Assembly: GCA_028284365.1 (NCBI GenBank)
Contig: JANQRW010000005.1
Span: 1-44,145 of the forward strand
DNA: 44,145 nt
Source: Marinicella sp.
Lineage (GTDB): Bacteria; Pseudomonadota; Gammaproteobacteria; Xanthomonadales; Marinicellaceae
Direction: 5' to 3'
In this document: one piece after another, positions 8,947 to 18,392 of the stretch
Layout of the letters: every line of letters begins with the position of its first letter
How positions within the stretch are numbered: position 1 is the first letter of the stretch
The notes under the pieces: model-generated
The model's database searches: none
Told to the model about the DNA's origin: nothing
The model's input: only the letters and a program-made list of their open reading frames with translations
Made by a program: the position numbers and the translations under genes

Positions 8947-9989
8947 ATTTTGCAATCATGGCTGGTGGGACTGGAGGGCATATCTTTCCTGGAATAGCGG
9001 TGGCCAAGTCGTTACAAAAGAAAGGGCACAAAATCTTTTGGCTTGGCGCACAAGGAGGCATGGAGGAGCGCATTGTTAGGCAACATGGGATTCAATTGAC
9101 CTTGTTACCCATTAAGCCACTACGAGGTAAAGGCATGATGGGTTTAATGACCATGCCTTTCAGGTTACTCAAAGGCATTTGGCTGGCGCGTAAGTTTTTT
9201 AAGAAAAACAATGTTGATGCTGCCATTAGTTTAGGTGGTTATGTTGCAGCACCAGGCGGATTTGCTACAGGTTTGTGTGCCACCAAGCTGATAGTGCATG
9301 AACAAAACAGTGTATTTGGTTTGACTAATAAGGCTCTGGCAAAGCGGGCACAATTGGTGATGACAGGTTTTGATTTAAGTGGCCAGTTCAACTCCAAATG
9401 GGTAGGTAATCCAGTGCGAGACAGCATTGAAAATATAGACAAGAAGTCTGATCGGGTCAAACCTGTCAATGTATTGGTCCTGGGTGGCTCATTGGGTGCA
9501 CAAAGCCTAAACCTGATGCTTCCTGATGCGCTATCGCCATGGATTGAAAGTGAAGCGATAAAAATTAAGCACCAATGTGGCCGTGAAAAGAAACGTGCCA
9601 CACAAGCAGCTTACGGCAACATGGCGGTACAGGTTGATATTCATGAGTTCATTCAAAACATGGCAGCAGCCTATCAATGGGCAGATATTTGTATTTGTCG
9701 TGCTGGTGCGTTAACAATCGCCGAAATTACCACCGTTGGAATTCCAACGGTATTCGTGCCATACCCTTATGCGGTAGATGATCACCAAACAGAGAATGCC
9801 TTGAGTTTGGTGAAAAAAAATGCGGCACTGATGTGGTCAGAAAAACAGGATCAAAGTGAATTTGTACAACTGTTTAAGTCATTGCTGGATGTGAAAACAC
9901 GAACAGACATGCAGCTTGCTTTAGCAGCGGTCAAAAAAGACCATGTTTCAGATGAGATTGCTTATTTGTGTGAACAGGTGGTGGCATGA
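8943..9989 (+). CDS. murG: UDP-GlcNAc:lipid I N-acetylglucosaminyltransferase MurG
   Basis: MurG adds N-acetylglucosamine to lipid I on the inner face of the cytoplasmic membrane, producing lipid II. The 348-residue GT28 enzyme has the N-terminal glycine-rich loop GGTGGHIFPG at about 8-17 and the HEQNSVFGLTNK segment. It also has a second glycine loop, GGSLGAQSLN, and the donor-binding motif CRAGALTIAE. Start and stop overlap ftsW and murC by ATGA junctions. Confidence 0.98.
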   Translation: MNFAIMAGGTGGHIFPGIAVAKSLQKKGHKIFWLGAQGGMEERIVRQHGIQLTLLPIKPLRGKGMMGLMTMPFRLLKGIWLARKFFKKNNVDAAISLGGYVAAPGGFATGLCATKLIVHEQNSVFGLTNKALAKRAQLVMTGFDLSGQFNSKWVGNPVRDSIENIDKKSDRVKPVNVLVLGGSLGAQSLNLMLPDALSPWIESEAIKIKHQCGREKKRATQAAYGNMAVQVDIHEFIQNMAAAYQWADICICRAGALTIAEITTVGIPTVFVPYPYAVDDHQTENALSLVKKNAALMWSEKQDQSEFVQLFKSLLDVKTRTDMQLALAAVKKDHVSDEIAYLCEQVVA

Positions 9990-11416
9990 GTTATTTGAAT
10001 CCAGAACATAAGTTTGCCAGCCGCATGCGTCGTATTCACTTAATTGGTGTGGGTGGTTCAGGCATGTCTGGCATTGCTGAAGTTTTACATAACCTGGATT
10101 TTAAGGTAAGTGGTTCTGATCTGAGTGCAGGAAAAGTCACAGAGCGGCTTCAAAAGATGGGTATTAAGGTGATGATTGGACATGATGCAGCACAGGTTGA
10201 AATGGCTGATGTGGTGGTCTATTCATCAGCGATTAAGGATGACAATCAAGAATTAAGAGCTGCCAGGGCAGCCCAGATTCCAGTTTTAACTCGGGCTGAA
10301 ATGCTGGCCGAACTGATGCGATTTAAGGTTGGGATTGCGGTTGCTGGAACGCACGGAAAAACCACCACTACGAGTTTGGTGGCCAGTATTTTGACTGAAG
10401 CAGGTTTGGACCCAACTTTTGTTATTGGTGGATTGCTCACCGCTGCTGGCACCAATGCCAGCTTGGGGGCAGGTGAATATTTAGTTGCTGAGGCTGATGA
10501 GTCTGATGGCTCGTTTCAATTGTTGCAACCAGTGGTGGCGATAGTTACCAATATCGATGAAGATCACATGGCGACTTTTGATAATGATTTGGATCAACTG
10601 AAACAGTCTTTTTCAACATTTTTACACCGAGTGCCTTTTTATGGTGTCACGGTGTTGTGTGTCGATGATGATCATGTTTATGAGTTGTCGCAACAAATTT
10701 CAAGGCATCAAATCACCTATGGGCTAAGTAACAGGGCCCAAATTCGTGGTGTTAATATCAGACAAGAACGCCAGCATATGTGGTTTGATGTGAGTATCAA
10801 TGGTAACTTGGTGATACAAGATGTGAAGTTGAACCTGCCTGGTTCACATAATGTTTTAAATGCCTTGGCTGCTATTGCGATTGGTGTTGAACTGGATGTC
10901 GAACTGCCAGCGATGAAAAATGCTTTGGCCGAGTTCAATGGTGTGGGTAGGCGCTTTAATATTTATACGAAACATAACATTGGTGGTAAAAGCGTTACCT
11001 TGATCGATGATTATGCCCATCATCCAACAGAATTGGCAGCGGCGATCGAAGCTTGTCAATCTGGTTGGCCTGAAAGTCGCTTAGTGATGGTGTTTCAGCC
11101 CCATAGGTACAGCCGCACTCGTGATTTATATGATGATTTTGCTGATGTGTTAGATGCAGTTGATTTGTTGATACTGAGTGAAGTTTATCCTGCTGGTGAG
11201 GCAGTGATTTCAGGAGCAACATCCAATGATTTATGTCGCAGTATTCGTAACCGCGGTAAATTGGATCCAGTTTTTGTACAAGACATCAATGCGGTGCCTG
11301 AAGCCTTAGCGCATGTGGTACAAGATGACGATGTTGTGATTATGGTTGGCGCTGGTAATATCGGTGCATTGATCCAGAATATGGTTCAGACAAATGCCGG
11401 AGGACAACATGATTAA
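9986..11416 (+). CDS. murC: UDP-N-acetylmuramate:L-alanine ligase MurC
   Basis: MurC adds L-alanine to UDP-MurNAc, the first step of stem-peptide assembly. The 476-residue product has a Rossmann-like UDP-binding start (HLIGVGGSGMSGIAEVL), the P-loop GTHGKTTTTS at 121-130, the central ligase motif EADESDGSF and the C-terminal-domain motif DDYAHHPTE. The last codons overlap the ddl start by 8 bases. There is no murB between murC and ddl, unlike some proteobacteria; murB may lie elsewhere. Confidence 0.97.
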   Translation: MSYLNPEHKFASRMRRIHLIGVGGSGMSGIAEVLHNLDFKVSGSDLSAGKVTERLQKMGIKVMIGHDAAQVEMADVVVYSSAIKDDNQELRAARAAQIPVLTRAEMLAELMRFKVGIAVAGTHGKTTTTSLVASILTEAGLDPTFVIGGLLTAAGTNASLGAGEYLVAEADESDGSFQLLQPVVAIVTNIDEDHMATFDNDLDQLKQSFSTFLHRVPFYGVTVLCVDDDHVYELSQQISRHQITYGLSNRAQIRGVNIRQERQHMWFDVSINGNLVIQDVKLNLPGSHNVLNALAAIAIGVELDVELPAMKNALAEFNGVGRRFNIYTKHNIGGKSVTLIDDYAHHPTELAAAIEACQSGWPESRLVMVFQPHRYSRTRDLYDDFADVLDAVDLLILSEVYPAGEAVISGATSNDLCRSIRNRGKLDPVFVQDINAVPEALAHVVQDDDVVIMVGAGNIGALIQNMVQTNAGGQHD

Positions 11417-12323
11417 GCAACACGTGCTTTTGGTACAAGGTGGTCAATCGGCGGAACGTGAAGTTTCTGTGCATTCGGGTGCGGCTGTTTACCAAGCTCT
11501 GATTGAGCTGGGGCATGAGGTGACTGTGGTTGATGGGTTTGAAGGCATCAAAGTATATGATGCAGATAACATTGATGTGGTATTCAATATACTCCATGGT
11601 GCCGATGGTGAAGATGGTAAATTGGCAGCATGGCTGGACTTAGAAGGTTATACCTCAACATGTTGTGATTTTGCTGGCAGCAGCGCAAGTTGGCACAAGG
11701 ATCAAGCCAAAGTCATAGTGGCAGCAGCAGGTTTAAAAACGCCAAGCAGCCAATTACTGAAACAAGCGAATGACTTACAGGTTAACGGAACGGGGCCTTG
11801 GATTGTTAAGCCTGCCACAGAAGGTTCCAGTGTCGGCTTGTTCAAAGCCAATGATGAGAGCGAATTAAAGCAAGCTGTTCAAGATGCTTTCAAAGTAGCT
11901 GACGAATTGTTGGTTGAGCGTTTCATTGATGGTGTTGAGTGTACTGTGGGTATTGTCGGTGATGTCGTTTTGCCAGTAGTCAGTATTGAGCCAGCCAGTG
12001 AACTGTATGATTATCAGGCAAAATACCAAAGTGATGCCACTCAATACCATTGTCCAGCTGGTTTTGATGAGTCATGGCAAGTGCGTTTACAAAAGGATGC
12101 TCAGATTGCCTATCAGTCATTGAATATCAATGGCTGGTGTCGGGTTGACTTTATCATTGATAAGCATGGTCAGCCTTGGTTCTTAGAGGTGAATACCACG
12201 CCAGGTATGACCAACAACAGTTTATTGCCAAAAGCTGCTGCGGTGCATGGTTGGTCTTTTAATAAACTGGTTGCAGAGATTCTGGCTACTGCAAAAGTTA
12301 ACACCGGAGTTGCTCATGAGTAA
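11409..12323 (+). CDS. ddl: D-alanine:D-alanine ligase
   Basis: The enzyme makes the D-Ala-D-Ala dipeptide that MurF uses. The 304-residue ATP-grasp protein starts QHVLLVQGGQSAEREVS, the usual Ddl N-terminus. It carries the phosphate-binding loop EGSSVGL and the metal and substrate motif FLEVNTTPGMT near the end. I chose ATG 11409 because GGAGGA lies 6-7 bases upstream and the product then matches family length; the in-frame upstream extension is only 5 codons. The gene overlaps murC and ftsQ by 8 bases each. Position favours the DdlB paralogue, hence the neutral symbol. Confidence 0.95.
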   Translation: MIKQHVLLVQGGQSAEREVSVHSGAAVYQALIELGHEVTVVDGFEGIKVYDADNIDVVFNILHGADGEDGKLAAWLDLEGYTSTCCDFAGSSASWHKDQAKVIVAAAGLKTPSSQLLKQANDLQVNGTGPWIVKPATEGSSVGLFKANDESELKQAVQDAFKVADELLVERFIDGVECTVGIVGDVVLPVVSIEPASELYDYQAKYQSDATQYHCPAGFDESWQVRLQKDAQIAYQSLNINGWCRVDFIIDKHGQPWFLEVNTTPGMTNNSLLPKAAAVHGWSFNKLVAEILATAKVNTGVAHE

Positions 12324-13056
12324 ATCATTACAGCTTACAGTGATTTTCAGTTTATTGGTGCTGCTATTGGTGGTGGCCATGATGAGTGGTTTGATCCAAT
12401 CAGATCGCTGGCGTATCACACAATTAGAAGTGGCAGCCGAATACAATCGAATTACACCAGAACAATTACGTTTGATGGTTGCTAAAACGCCTGAACGGTC
12501 TTTTTTCCGCTTGGATGCTGAACAAGTCAAAGCAAATATTGAGTCAATGTCATGGGTTAGGTATGCACATGTGGTTAAACAGTGGCCTGATACCCTGAAA
12601 GTAACCATCAAAGAACATCAAGCCAGCGCCATATGGAACGACAAAGATTTATTGAACCAGACAGGTGAAGTGTTTCAGGTGGAAGCAGTTGATCATTTAA
12701 ATGCATTACCAAGATTATACGGTTTAAATAAAGACTCAGTCTTAACTTTGGAATATTTCAATCGATTTAACCAGTTACTTAAACCCGTTGGTCATGAAAT
12801 CAGACAGGCCATCGTTAATGAGCGTGGTGACTGGCAATTAATTTTGCGTAATGGTTTGGAAGTGTTGTTGGGTTCAGAAAAACATGAAGCCAGAATCTTG
12901 TTATTGGCTGAAACATGGGATCAGTTGTTAGTGGCTTCTAACAGATTGCCTGAGCGGGTGGATTTACGTTACAGCAATGGTTATGTGGTGCGTTGGCGGG
13001 AACAACAAAAAGTAACAGACAAGAAAATAAGCTTTGATCAGCAAGATATAGGATAA
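12316..13056 (+). CDS. ftsQ: Cell division protein FtsQ
   Basis: FtsQ is a bitopic divisome protein that recruits FtsL and FtsB. The product (246 residues from ATG 12316) has one membrane span at about 8-28. A POTRA-type region follows (ITQLEVAAEYNRITPEQL), then the beta-domain pattern SWVRYAHVVKQWPDTLKVTIKEH with FtsQ-like spacing. ATG 12316 gives a normal short cytoplasmic tail; the in-frame extension to 12247 lies wholly inside ddl and was rejected. It overlaps ddl by 8 bases, and ftsA begins 2 bases after its stop. Confidence 0.95.
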   Translation: MSKSLQLTVIFSLLVLLLVVAMMSGLIQSDRWRITQLEVAAEYNRITPEQLRLMVAKTPERSFFRLDAEQVKANIESMSWVRYAHVVKQWPDTLKVTIKEHQASAIWNDKDLLNQTGEVFQVEAVDHLNALPRLYGLNKDSVLTLEYFNRFNQLLKPVGHEIRQAIVNERGDWQLILRNGLEVLLGSEKHEARILLLAETWDQLLVASNRLPERVDLRYSNGYVVRWREQQKVTDKKISFDQQDIG

Positions 13057-13058
13057 AA

Positions 13059-14282
13059 ATGGCGAAGAAGCAAGAAACAAGATTACAAGTTGGTTTGGAT
13101 ATTGGTACATCTAAAGTGGTTGCTATAGTGGGCGAACATCACCCAGATGGGTCAATAGAAGTGGTTGGGATTGGCTCATCACCTTCGCGTGGGTTAAAGC
13201 GTGGGGTGGTGGTCGATATTGAATCAACAGTACAGTCAATTAAACGAGCCATTGAAGAGGCAGAACTGATGGCCGGCTGTGAAATTCAGTCGGTTTACGT
13301 TGGTATTGCAGGCAGTCATATCCGCAGTATCAATTCAGATGGCATCGTAGCAATCAAGGATAAGGAAGTTTCTAAAGTTGATGTGGAAAAGGTGTTGGAT
13401 GCTGCCAAAGCGGTACCCATTCCCAACGACCAAAAAGTTTTGCATGTATTACCGCAAGAATATGTGATTGATGGTCAAGATGGTATCCGTCATCCGATAG
13501 GCATGTCAGGCGTGCGTTTAGAGGCGCGTGTGCATTTAATCACCGGCTCTGAGAGTGCAGCTCAAAACATCACTAAATGTGTGGCGCGTTGTGGATTATC
13601 AGTGGACCAAATGATCGTTGAACAGCTTGCGTCATCTACAGCGGTTTTGACAGATGATGAAAAGGAGTTAGGTGTGTGTATGGTGGATATTGGTGCAGGA
13701 ACAACGGATATTGCGGTATTTACCAATGGTGCGATTCGTCATGTATCAGCCATTCCAATAGCTGGAGATCAGGTAACCAATGACATCGCAGTGTCAATGC
13801 GTACACCAACTCAACATGCAGAAGACATTAAATTGAAATATGCCTGTGCCCTGCGGCAGTTGGCGTCGGCGGAAGAAACCATTTCAGTACCGAGCGTAGG
13901 AGATCGTCAACCAAGACGGCTGGCTCGACAGACATTAGCTGAAGTGGTTGAGCCGCGCTATGAGGAATTATTCAGCTTGGTGCAAGCTGATTTGCAACGC
14001 AGTGGCTACATTGATTTGATTGCTGCAGGTATTGTTCTAACCGGCGGTGCATCACGAATGGAAGGTGCCGTTGAGTTAGCAGAAGAAATATTTCATGTGC
14101 CCGTACGTTTGGGTGTGCCAGTCGATGTGGCTGGTTTGAAAGAAGTTGTGAATAACCCTGTCCATGCGACTGGTGTTGGGTTATTGCAATATGGTGGTAA
14201 CACAGATTTTGTTACTGACAGTGTTATGGAGTCAGAGGGCTGGCTGCATAAATTTAAAAAATGGTTTTTAGGTGATTATTAA
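13059..14282 (+). CDS. ftsA: Cell division protein FtsA
   Basis: FtsA is the actin-like ATPase that tethers FtsZ to the membrane and recruits later divisome proteins. The 407-residue protein has the phosphate-1 motif GLDIGTSKVVAIVGE near residue 13, the phosphate-2 motif VDIGAGTTDIAVF near 210 and the adenosine motif ILTGGASRMEG. The C-terminal amphipathic membrane-targeting helix (WLHKFKKWFLGDY) is clear. The length is close to the 420 of Escherichia coli. Confidence 0.97.
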   Translation: MAKKQETRLQVGLDIGTSKVVAIVGEHHPDGSIEVVGIGSSPSRGLKRGVVVDIESTVQSIKRAIEEAELMAGCEIQSVYVGIAGSHIRSINSDGIVAIKDKEVSKVDVEKVLDAAKAVPIPNDQKVLHVLPQEYVIDGQDGIRHPIGMSGVRLEARVHLITGSESAAQNITKCVARCGLSVDQMIVEQLASSTAVLTDDEKELGVCMVDIGAGTTDIAVFTNGAIRHVSAIPIAGDQVTNDIAVSMRTPTQHAEDIKLKYACALRQLASAEETISVPSVGDRQPRRLARQTLAEVVEPRYEELFSLVQADLQRSGYIDLIAAGIVLTGGASRMEGAVELAEEIFHVPVRLGVPVDVAGLKEVVNNPVHATGVGLLQYGGNTDFVTDSVMESEGWLHKFKKWFLGDY

Positions 14283-14295
14283 AGGTGGTTTGAGA

Positions 14296-14337
14296 ATGCC
14301 TATTGCGAATGAAACCATAAATGAGATTATTGATTAA
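14296..14337 (+). CDS. Possible 13-codon micro-ORF between ftsA and ftsZ
   Basis: ATG at 14296 opens a frame of 13 codons (MPIANETINEIID) closed by TAA at 14335-14337. An AAAGGTGG stretch lies about 7 bases upstream, so ribosomes could load here. The stop lies 15 bases before the ftsZ ATG and just before the ftsZ ribosome-binding site, so translation could affect ftsZ initiation. A frame this short may be chance. Confidence 0.25.
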   Translation: MPIANETINEIID

Positions 14338-14352
14338 TCGGAGGTATAGAAA

Positions 14353-15546
14353 ATGTTTGAATTAATGGAAACGGAAAATACAGGCGCAGTTATTAAAGTA
14401 ATTGGCGTTGGTGGGGGCGGTGGTAACACCGTACAACAAATGGTAGAGGCTGATATCGAGGGTGTGGAGTTTATTTGTGCTAACACTGATATGCAAGCCT
14501 TGGAAAAAACACATTGTAAAAATGTGGTGCGTATTGGACAAAATGTAACCAAAGGTTTGGGTGCTGGTGCTAACCCTGAAGTGGGCAGGCAAGCGGCTTT
14601 GGAAGACACTGAACGTTTGAAAGAATGCTTGACCAATACAGATATGGTGTTTATCACTGCTGGTATGGGTGGTGGCACGGGCACAGGTGCAGCGCCAGTA
14701 ATTGCTGCGATTGCTAAAGAGATGGGTATTTTAACAGTTGCTGTTGTAACCAAGCCATTTCCTTTTGAAGGGAAGCGTCGTATGGATGTGGCCAACAAAG
14801 GTATTCAAGATTTAGAACAGCATGTTGATTCACTGATTACGATTCCCAATGCAAAATTGTTAACACACTTTGGTCGTGATGTGACGTTGTTAAATGCTTT
14901 TAAAGCAGCTAATGATGTATTGCAAGGTGCGGTTCAAGGGATTGCTGAGTTAATCACTTGCCCAGGGTTGGTCAATGTCGACTTTGCGGATGTGAAAACT
15001 GTGATGTCAGAAATGGGTATGGCTATGATGGGCTCAGGTGTAGGTAAAGGTGATGATCGCGCTGCTACTGCAACAGAATTGGCCATGAATTCTCCTCTGT
15101 TGGAAGACATCGATATGCATGGTGCCAACGGTGTTTTGGTTAACATCACCGCTGGCATGGACATGACCATAGGTGAATATGAAGAAATTGGTGATTTAAT
15201 CAAAGAGTATGCATCAGATGAGGCGACTGTCGTGGTTGGTACTTCAATTGACATGGATATGAAAGATGAAATCAGAGTCACTGTGGTTGCAACTGGTTTG
15301 AATAAAGCAGTAAAACAAAAACAGTTTAAATCTGTAGAGATCGTTCGCAATGCCACCAACAATCGAGTGGAGCAGCCGATACGTGCTACCCGTGATGAAG
15401 GCGAAACTGAAACGGCTAATCGCAGTAGCAGCAACGCAACAAACAATGGCCAAGCAGTGATTGACCAGTTGCGTGACGGTAAAAGCCCGGTCGAAAATGA
15501 TGACTACTTAGACATTCCAACTTTCTTAAGAAATCAGTTGGATTGA
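14353..15546 (+). CDS. ftsZ: Cell division GTPase FtsZ
   Basis: FtsZ is the tubulin-like GTPase that polymerises into the Z ring. The 397-residue product carries the glycine loop [10 protein letters not shown] near 18-27, the tubulin signature GGGTGTG at 106-112 and the T7-loop catalytic segment [11 protein letters not shown] at 208-218. A variable linker and the conserved C-terminal peptide [12 protein letters not shown] follow; that peptide binds FtsA and ZipA-type partners. An excellent ribosome-binding site (GGAGG) lies 8 bases upstream, much stronger than elsewhere in the cluster, which fits high expression. The 70-base gap after ftsA may hold a promoter, but I cannot point to a clear one. 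Confidence 0.98.
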   Translation: MFELMETENTGAVIKVIGVGGGGGNTVQQMVEADIEGVEFICANTDMQALEKTHCKNVVRIGQNVTKGLGAGANPEVGRQAALEDTERLKECLTNTDMVFITAGMGGGTGTGAAPVIAAIAKEMGILTVAVVTKPFPFEGKRRMDVANKGIQDLEQHVDSLITIPNAKLLTHFGRDVTLLNAFKAANDVLQGAVQGIAELITCPGLVNVDFADVKTVMSEMGMAMMGSGVGKGDDRAATATELAMNSPLLEDIDMHGANGVLVNITAGMDMTIGEYEEIGDLIKEYASDEATVVVGTSIDMDMKDEIRVTVVATGLNKAVKQKQFKSVEIVRNATNNRVEQPIRATRDEGETETANRSSSNATNNGQAVIDQLRDGKSPVENDDYLDIPTFLRNQLD

Positions 15547-15629
15547 TTAAGCTTTACAAGTCGCAAAAAGATAACAATAAAGACAATCAAATTGGTTCAA
15601 TTTAGGTTGTCATGAAAAACGTCAGCCTC

Positions 15630-15666
15630 GCCGGCCACGCCACCTCCAGTGGCCGGCATTTTTTTA
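15630..15666 (+). terminator. Rho-independent terminator of the dcw cluster
   Basis: A perfect 9-bp stem (GCCGGCCAC at 15630-15638 and GTGGCCGGC at 15649-15657) with a 10-base loop is followed by a run of seven T. It ends transcription after ftsZ, 83 bases past the ftsZ stop, so lpxC must depend largely on its own promoter. Confidence 0.93.
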
Positions 15667-15728
15667 GTTGACATTTTAGGAGCTGTGGTAATTAAGTCAC
15701 AAGCGTTGTAAAAAAACCACAAAAGCCG

Positions 15729-15756
15729 TTGAATGAGGTATGCAGTGTGGTACAAT
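15729..15756 (+). promoter_or_regulatory. Putative lpxC promoter
   Basis: TTGAAT (15729-15734) and TACAAT (15751-15756) are separated by 16 bases, 38 bases before the lpxC ATG. A second TACAAT at 15774-15779 lies only 15 bases before the ATG. An isolated TTGACA at 15668-15673 sits just after the dcw terminator without a good -10 partner. The TTGAAT/TACAAT pair is the best-spaced candidate. Confidence 0.5.
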
Positions 15757-15794
15757 CCACAAAAATTGGTCATTACAATCAATAAGATTCGCCT

Positions 15795-16706
15795 ATGATT
15801 GCACAACAAACGTTAAAAAACACCGTTCGAGCCACAGGTGTTGGTATACACTCTGGACAGAAAGTTTTCATCACCTTGAATCCGGCACCAGTAGATACTG
15901 GTATCGTATTCCGACGTGTTGATTATAAGCGTCCGGTGGCCATCAAAGCCATGGCTGAAAATGTGGGTGAGACCAGCATGTCGACCACTTTAATTAAGAA
16001 TGGGATTAAAGTTGGTACGGTTGAGCACTTAATGGCTGCTTTAGCGGGAATGAACATTGATAACTGTTATGTTGATTTAAGTGCATCTGAAGTACCCGTT
16101 ATGGATGGTTCAGCGGGGCCATTTGTGTTTTTGATTCAATCTGCGGGTATCCAAGAGCAGTCGGCACCCCGGAAATTCATTAAAATTAAAAAGGAAGTAG
16201 AATTTACTGTAGATGATAAGTCAGCTACTTTATCGCCTTATTCGGGTTGTAAGTTTTCTTTTGATATTGAATTTGACCATCCGGCATTCGAAGAGCATTG
16301 TAATCATGTTGATATAGACTTGAATTCTCAATCATTCATCAAAGAAATTTCCAGAGCCAGAACCTTTGGTTTTATGCGTGACATAGAAATGCTGCGTAAT
16401 AACAATTTAGGATTGGGCGGCAGTATGGATAATGCGATTGTATTGGATGATTATCGTGTATTGAATAATGATGGATTGCGTTATGAAGCGGAGTTTGTCA
16501 GGCATAAATTATTGGATGCAATCGGTGATATTTACCAGTTGGGTCATCCCATCATTGGTGCTTACCATGGCCACAAATCAGGTCATTACTTGAACAACGA
16601 GTTGGCCCGCGCTTTACTGGCAGACGAATCGGCGTACGAAGTAGTGAGCTTTGAATCAACCAAAGATAAAGCAGAGCTCATGCTTCCAGCAGGCTTGTTT
16701 GCTTGA
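15795..16706 (+). CDS. lpxC: UDP-3-O-acyl-N-acetylglucosamine deacetylase LpxC
   Basis: LpxC is the zinc-dependent deacetylase catalysing the committed step of lipid A synthesis. The 303-residue product has the expected residues: His78 in [11 protein letters not shown], His237 and Asp241 in [10 protein letters not shown] as zinc ligands, and His264 in [12 protein letters not shown] as the likely acid/base. These match the Escherichia coli positions (79, 238, 242, 265) with an offset of one. Its position directly after ftsZ is standard. No secA follows; the next gene belongs to an accessory region. Confidence 0.97.
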   Translation: MIAQQTLKNTVRATGVGIHSGQKVFITLNPAPVDTGIVFRRVDYKRPVAIKAMAENVGETSMSTTLIKNGIKVGTVEHLMAALAGMNIDNCYVDLSASEVPVMDGSAGPFVFLIQSAGIQEQSAPRKFIKIKKEVEFTVDDKSATLSPYSGCKFSFDIEFDHPAFEEHCNHVDIDLNSQSFIKEISRARTFGFMRDIEMLRNNNLGLGGSMDNAIVLDDYRVLNNDGLRYEAEFVRHKLLDAIGDIYQLGHPIIGAYHGHKSGHYLNNELARALLADESAYEVVSFESTKDKAELMLPAGLFA

Positions 16707-16944
16707 TTGAATACCCCTACCGTTTGCTGTCAGTTGGTTAATCTCTTGGGGATTAGTATGATAATAAAGTATTGGGAGATTACTCGCACTTGATTTTGAA
16801 GCAGGTTCAAAATCTGACTTTCAATTACTTGACTACCTGATCACCTTCAACTACGTCATTCATTCACAGATCACTGGGTGTTTTTGTGGACCAGGGCTTT
16901 TGTACTAATCAACATTGCTTTATAATTCAAGAAAACAAAGGACT
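16707..16944. other. Intergenic region between lpxC and the borosin locus
   Basis: No gene is visible in these 238 bases. A TATAAT at 16921-16926, 18 bases before the acetyltransferase ATG, could be a -10 box for the downstream operon, but its -35 partner (TTTTGT or TTGTAC near 16898-16905) is poor. A short TAATC/GATTA inverted repeat near 16739-16756 lacks a T-run and is not a convincing terminator for lpxC. Confidence 0.35.
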
Positions 16945-17439
16945 ATGTCTCATTCATCCCTACTCACTTTAGAACCGTTATCAAAAGATGACAGAGTTTT
17001 GTTTGTTGGTATATATACTGATCCTGATACGATGAAACACATCGGACCTGCGCTCAAAAAAAATAAGGCTCTGGAGCTGTTTGAGAATGTGACCACTAAA
17101 AAGGACCGAAATCTATTTTACATCATCAGAAAAACACAAAATAAAGCTTCTTTAGGGGTCATTGGACTTATGAAAAACCATAAGAGTCAATCAGGCCATG
17201 AGTTGGGGGTGATGATTCTGAATAAATACAAAAATTTAGGATACGCCTACAAAGCCACAAGAATTCTTGTTAACTATGCATTTGATGAGTTGGGAGTACC
17301 ATCAATTGTTGTTTTCTGTCAGCTAGACAATGCTGGCGCAAACAGAATCGCTGAAGCGTTGGGCTTTAAAAACCAAGGTGTAGAGATTAATCCAAAAACA
17401 AATGTAAAAAGCATCAAATGGGAAATAATTCGTGAATAA
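16945..17439 (+). CDS. GNAT-family N-acetyltransferase
   Basis: The 164-residue product has the fold pattern of RimJ/RimL-type GNAT enzymes, which transfer acetyl from acetyl-CoA to an amine. It shows a beta strand GHELGVMILNKYKNLGYAYKA, where NLGYAYKA fills the acetyl-CoA pyrophosphate loop. The late family motif DNAGANRIAEALGFKNQG follows. ATG 16945 was chosen for its AAAGGA ribosome-binding site; ten upstream in-frame codons are unconvincing. The stop overlaps the methyltransferase start by 8 bases, so the two are probably co-translated. Inference: it may acetylate the peptide product of the locus, or protect the host, but the substrate is unknown. Confidence 0.85.
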   Translation: MSHSSLLTLEPLSKDDRVLFVGIYTDPDTMKHIGPALKKNKALELFENVTTKKDRNLFYIIRKTQNKASLGVIGLMKNHKSQSGHELGVMILNKYKNLGYAYKATRILVNYAFDELGVPSIVVFCQLDNAGANRIAEALGFKNQGVEINPKTNVKSIKWEIIRE

Positions 17440-18223
17440 TTCAAAAGAACAGTCAATAGGTAGCTTGGTTAATGTAGGACTTGGTATGACCCTTGGGTCA
17501 CACATCACGCCACTTTCCAGAAACTACATAGAAAAAGCCGATGTGGTATTTGTGGCTGCTTCTAACAACATAGTCGAACAATGGGTTCAAGGAATGAATG
17601 ATGATGTTAGAAGCTTGCAGCAGTATTACAGTGAAGGCACTTCTCGAATGATCACTTATCGGAAAATGGTTGATGTGATCATGTGTGAAGTGAGGGCAGG
17701 AAAAAAGGTTTGTGGTGCATTTTATGGTCATCCTGGTGTATTTGCCTGGGCGCCGCATGAGTCTATTAAACAGGCCAGGAAAGAAGGCTACAAAGCGCAT
17801 ATGGAAGCAGGGGTCTCAGCAGAAGATTGTCTTTATGCAGATCTTGGCATTGATCCTGGTAAATATGGTTGCACACACCTTGAGGCCACTCAGTTTATGT
17901 TCCGCAATAAAACATTTGATCCAACATCTTATTTAATTTTATGGCAAGTTGGCATTGCTGGAGACAAAAGCCTTACAAAATTTTCAACACCTGCTAAATA
18001 TAGACAAGTGTTGGTTGACTTGTTGTTGAAAACTTATTCTAAGGATTTTGAAATTATTCTGTATGAATGCGCTGTTTTACCCATTGAAAAGACCGTCATT
18101 AAAAAGATCAAACTGATTGAATTGGTGCATGCTGAATTAAGTTTGAAGACCACTGTGGTTTTTCCTCCTTATGAAAAAAGTGTTCTTAACAATGACATGA
18201 TCAAAATGATAGAAAACTTGTGA
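17432..18223 (+). CDS. Borosin-type peptide backbone alpha-N-methyltransferase (SonM-like)
   Basis: This 263-residue protein belongs to the tetrapyrrole-methylase fold and resembles SonM of Shewanella, which methylates backbone amides of a separate precursor peptide. Landmarks that align from memory with SonM are IGSLVNVGLGM near the N-terminus, LQQYY at 62-66, R72 and Y76 in SRMITYRKMV (the Tyr/Arg/Tyr active-site set of borosin enzymes), FYGHPGVFAW near 97-106, and VSAEDCLYADLGIDPGKYG. The C-terminus ends MIKMIENL with no fused core peptide, so it is the split type. Start is GTG at 17432, overlapping the acetyltransferase stop; no closer start codon is available. Cobalamin-pathway methylases share the fold, but LQQYY and YGHPGVF with a peptide gene downstream favour borosin. 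Confidence 0.9.
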   Translation: MNNSKEQSIGSLVNVGLGMTLGSHITPLSRNYIEKADVVFVAASNNIVEQWVQGMNDDVRSLQQYYSEGTSRMITYRKMVDVIMCEVRAGKKVCGAFYGHPGVFAWAPHESIKQARKEGYKAHMEAGVSAEDCLYADLGIDPGKYGCTHLEATQFMFRNKTFDPTSYLILWQVGIAGDKSLTKFSTPAKYRQVLVDLLLKTYSKDFEIILYECAVLPIEKTVIKKIKLIELVHAELSLKTTVVFPPYEKSVLNNDMIKMIENL

Positions 18224-18392
18224 ATGCTATGTTACGATAATTTTAAAGGTCAATGAGCTCAAGAGATTTCAAAACTTATGATCATTGTGAATAAAAATGC
18301 TGTATCCAACAGTAAATTCACCTTGTAAGTTTTGCTCTGGTTCTTCATGGACATATGTATTTTTCCCCAATAACAACTTAAAAGAGGTAGGT

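Noticed and set aside
12247-12315. Longer ftsQ start inside ddl
   Set aside because: It would place 23 unrelated residues before the normal short cytoplasmic tail; the 8-base overlap start is typical of this cluster.
14334-14798. Long antisense frame over ftsZ (154 codons), and similar antisense frames over murF, ftsI, gspD, gspE and clpA
   Set aside because: They lie wholly within well-identified genes, have no ribosome-binding site or family similarity, and their composition mirrors the sense gene.
16739-16756. TAATC/GATTA inverted repeat after lpxC as a terminator
   Set aside because: The stem is 5 bp and there is no T-run.
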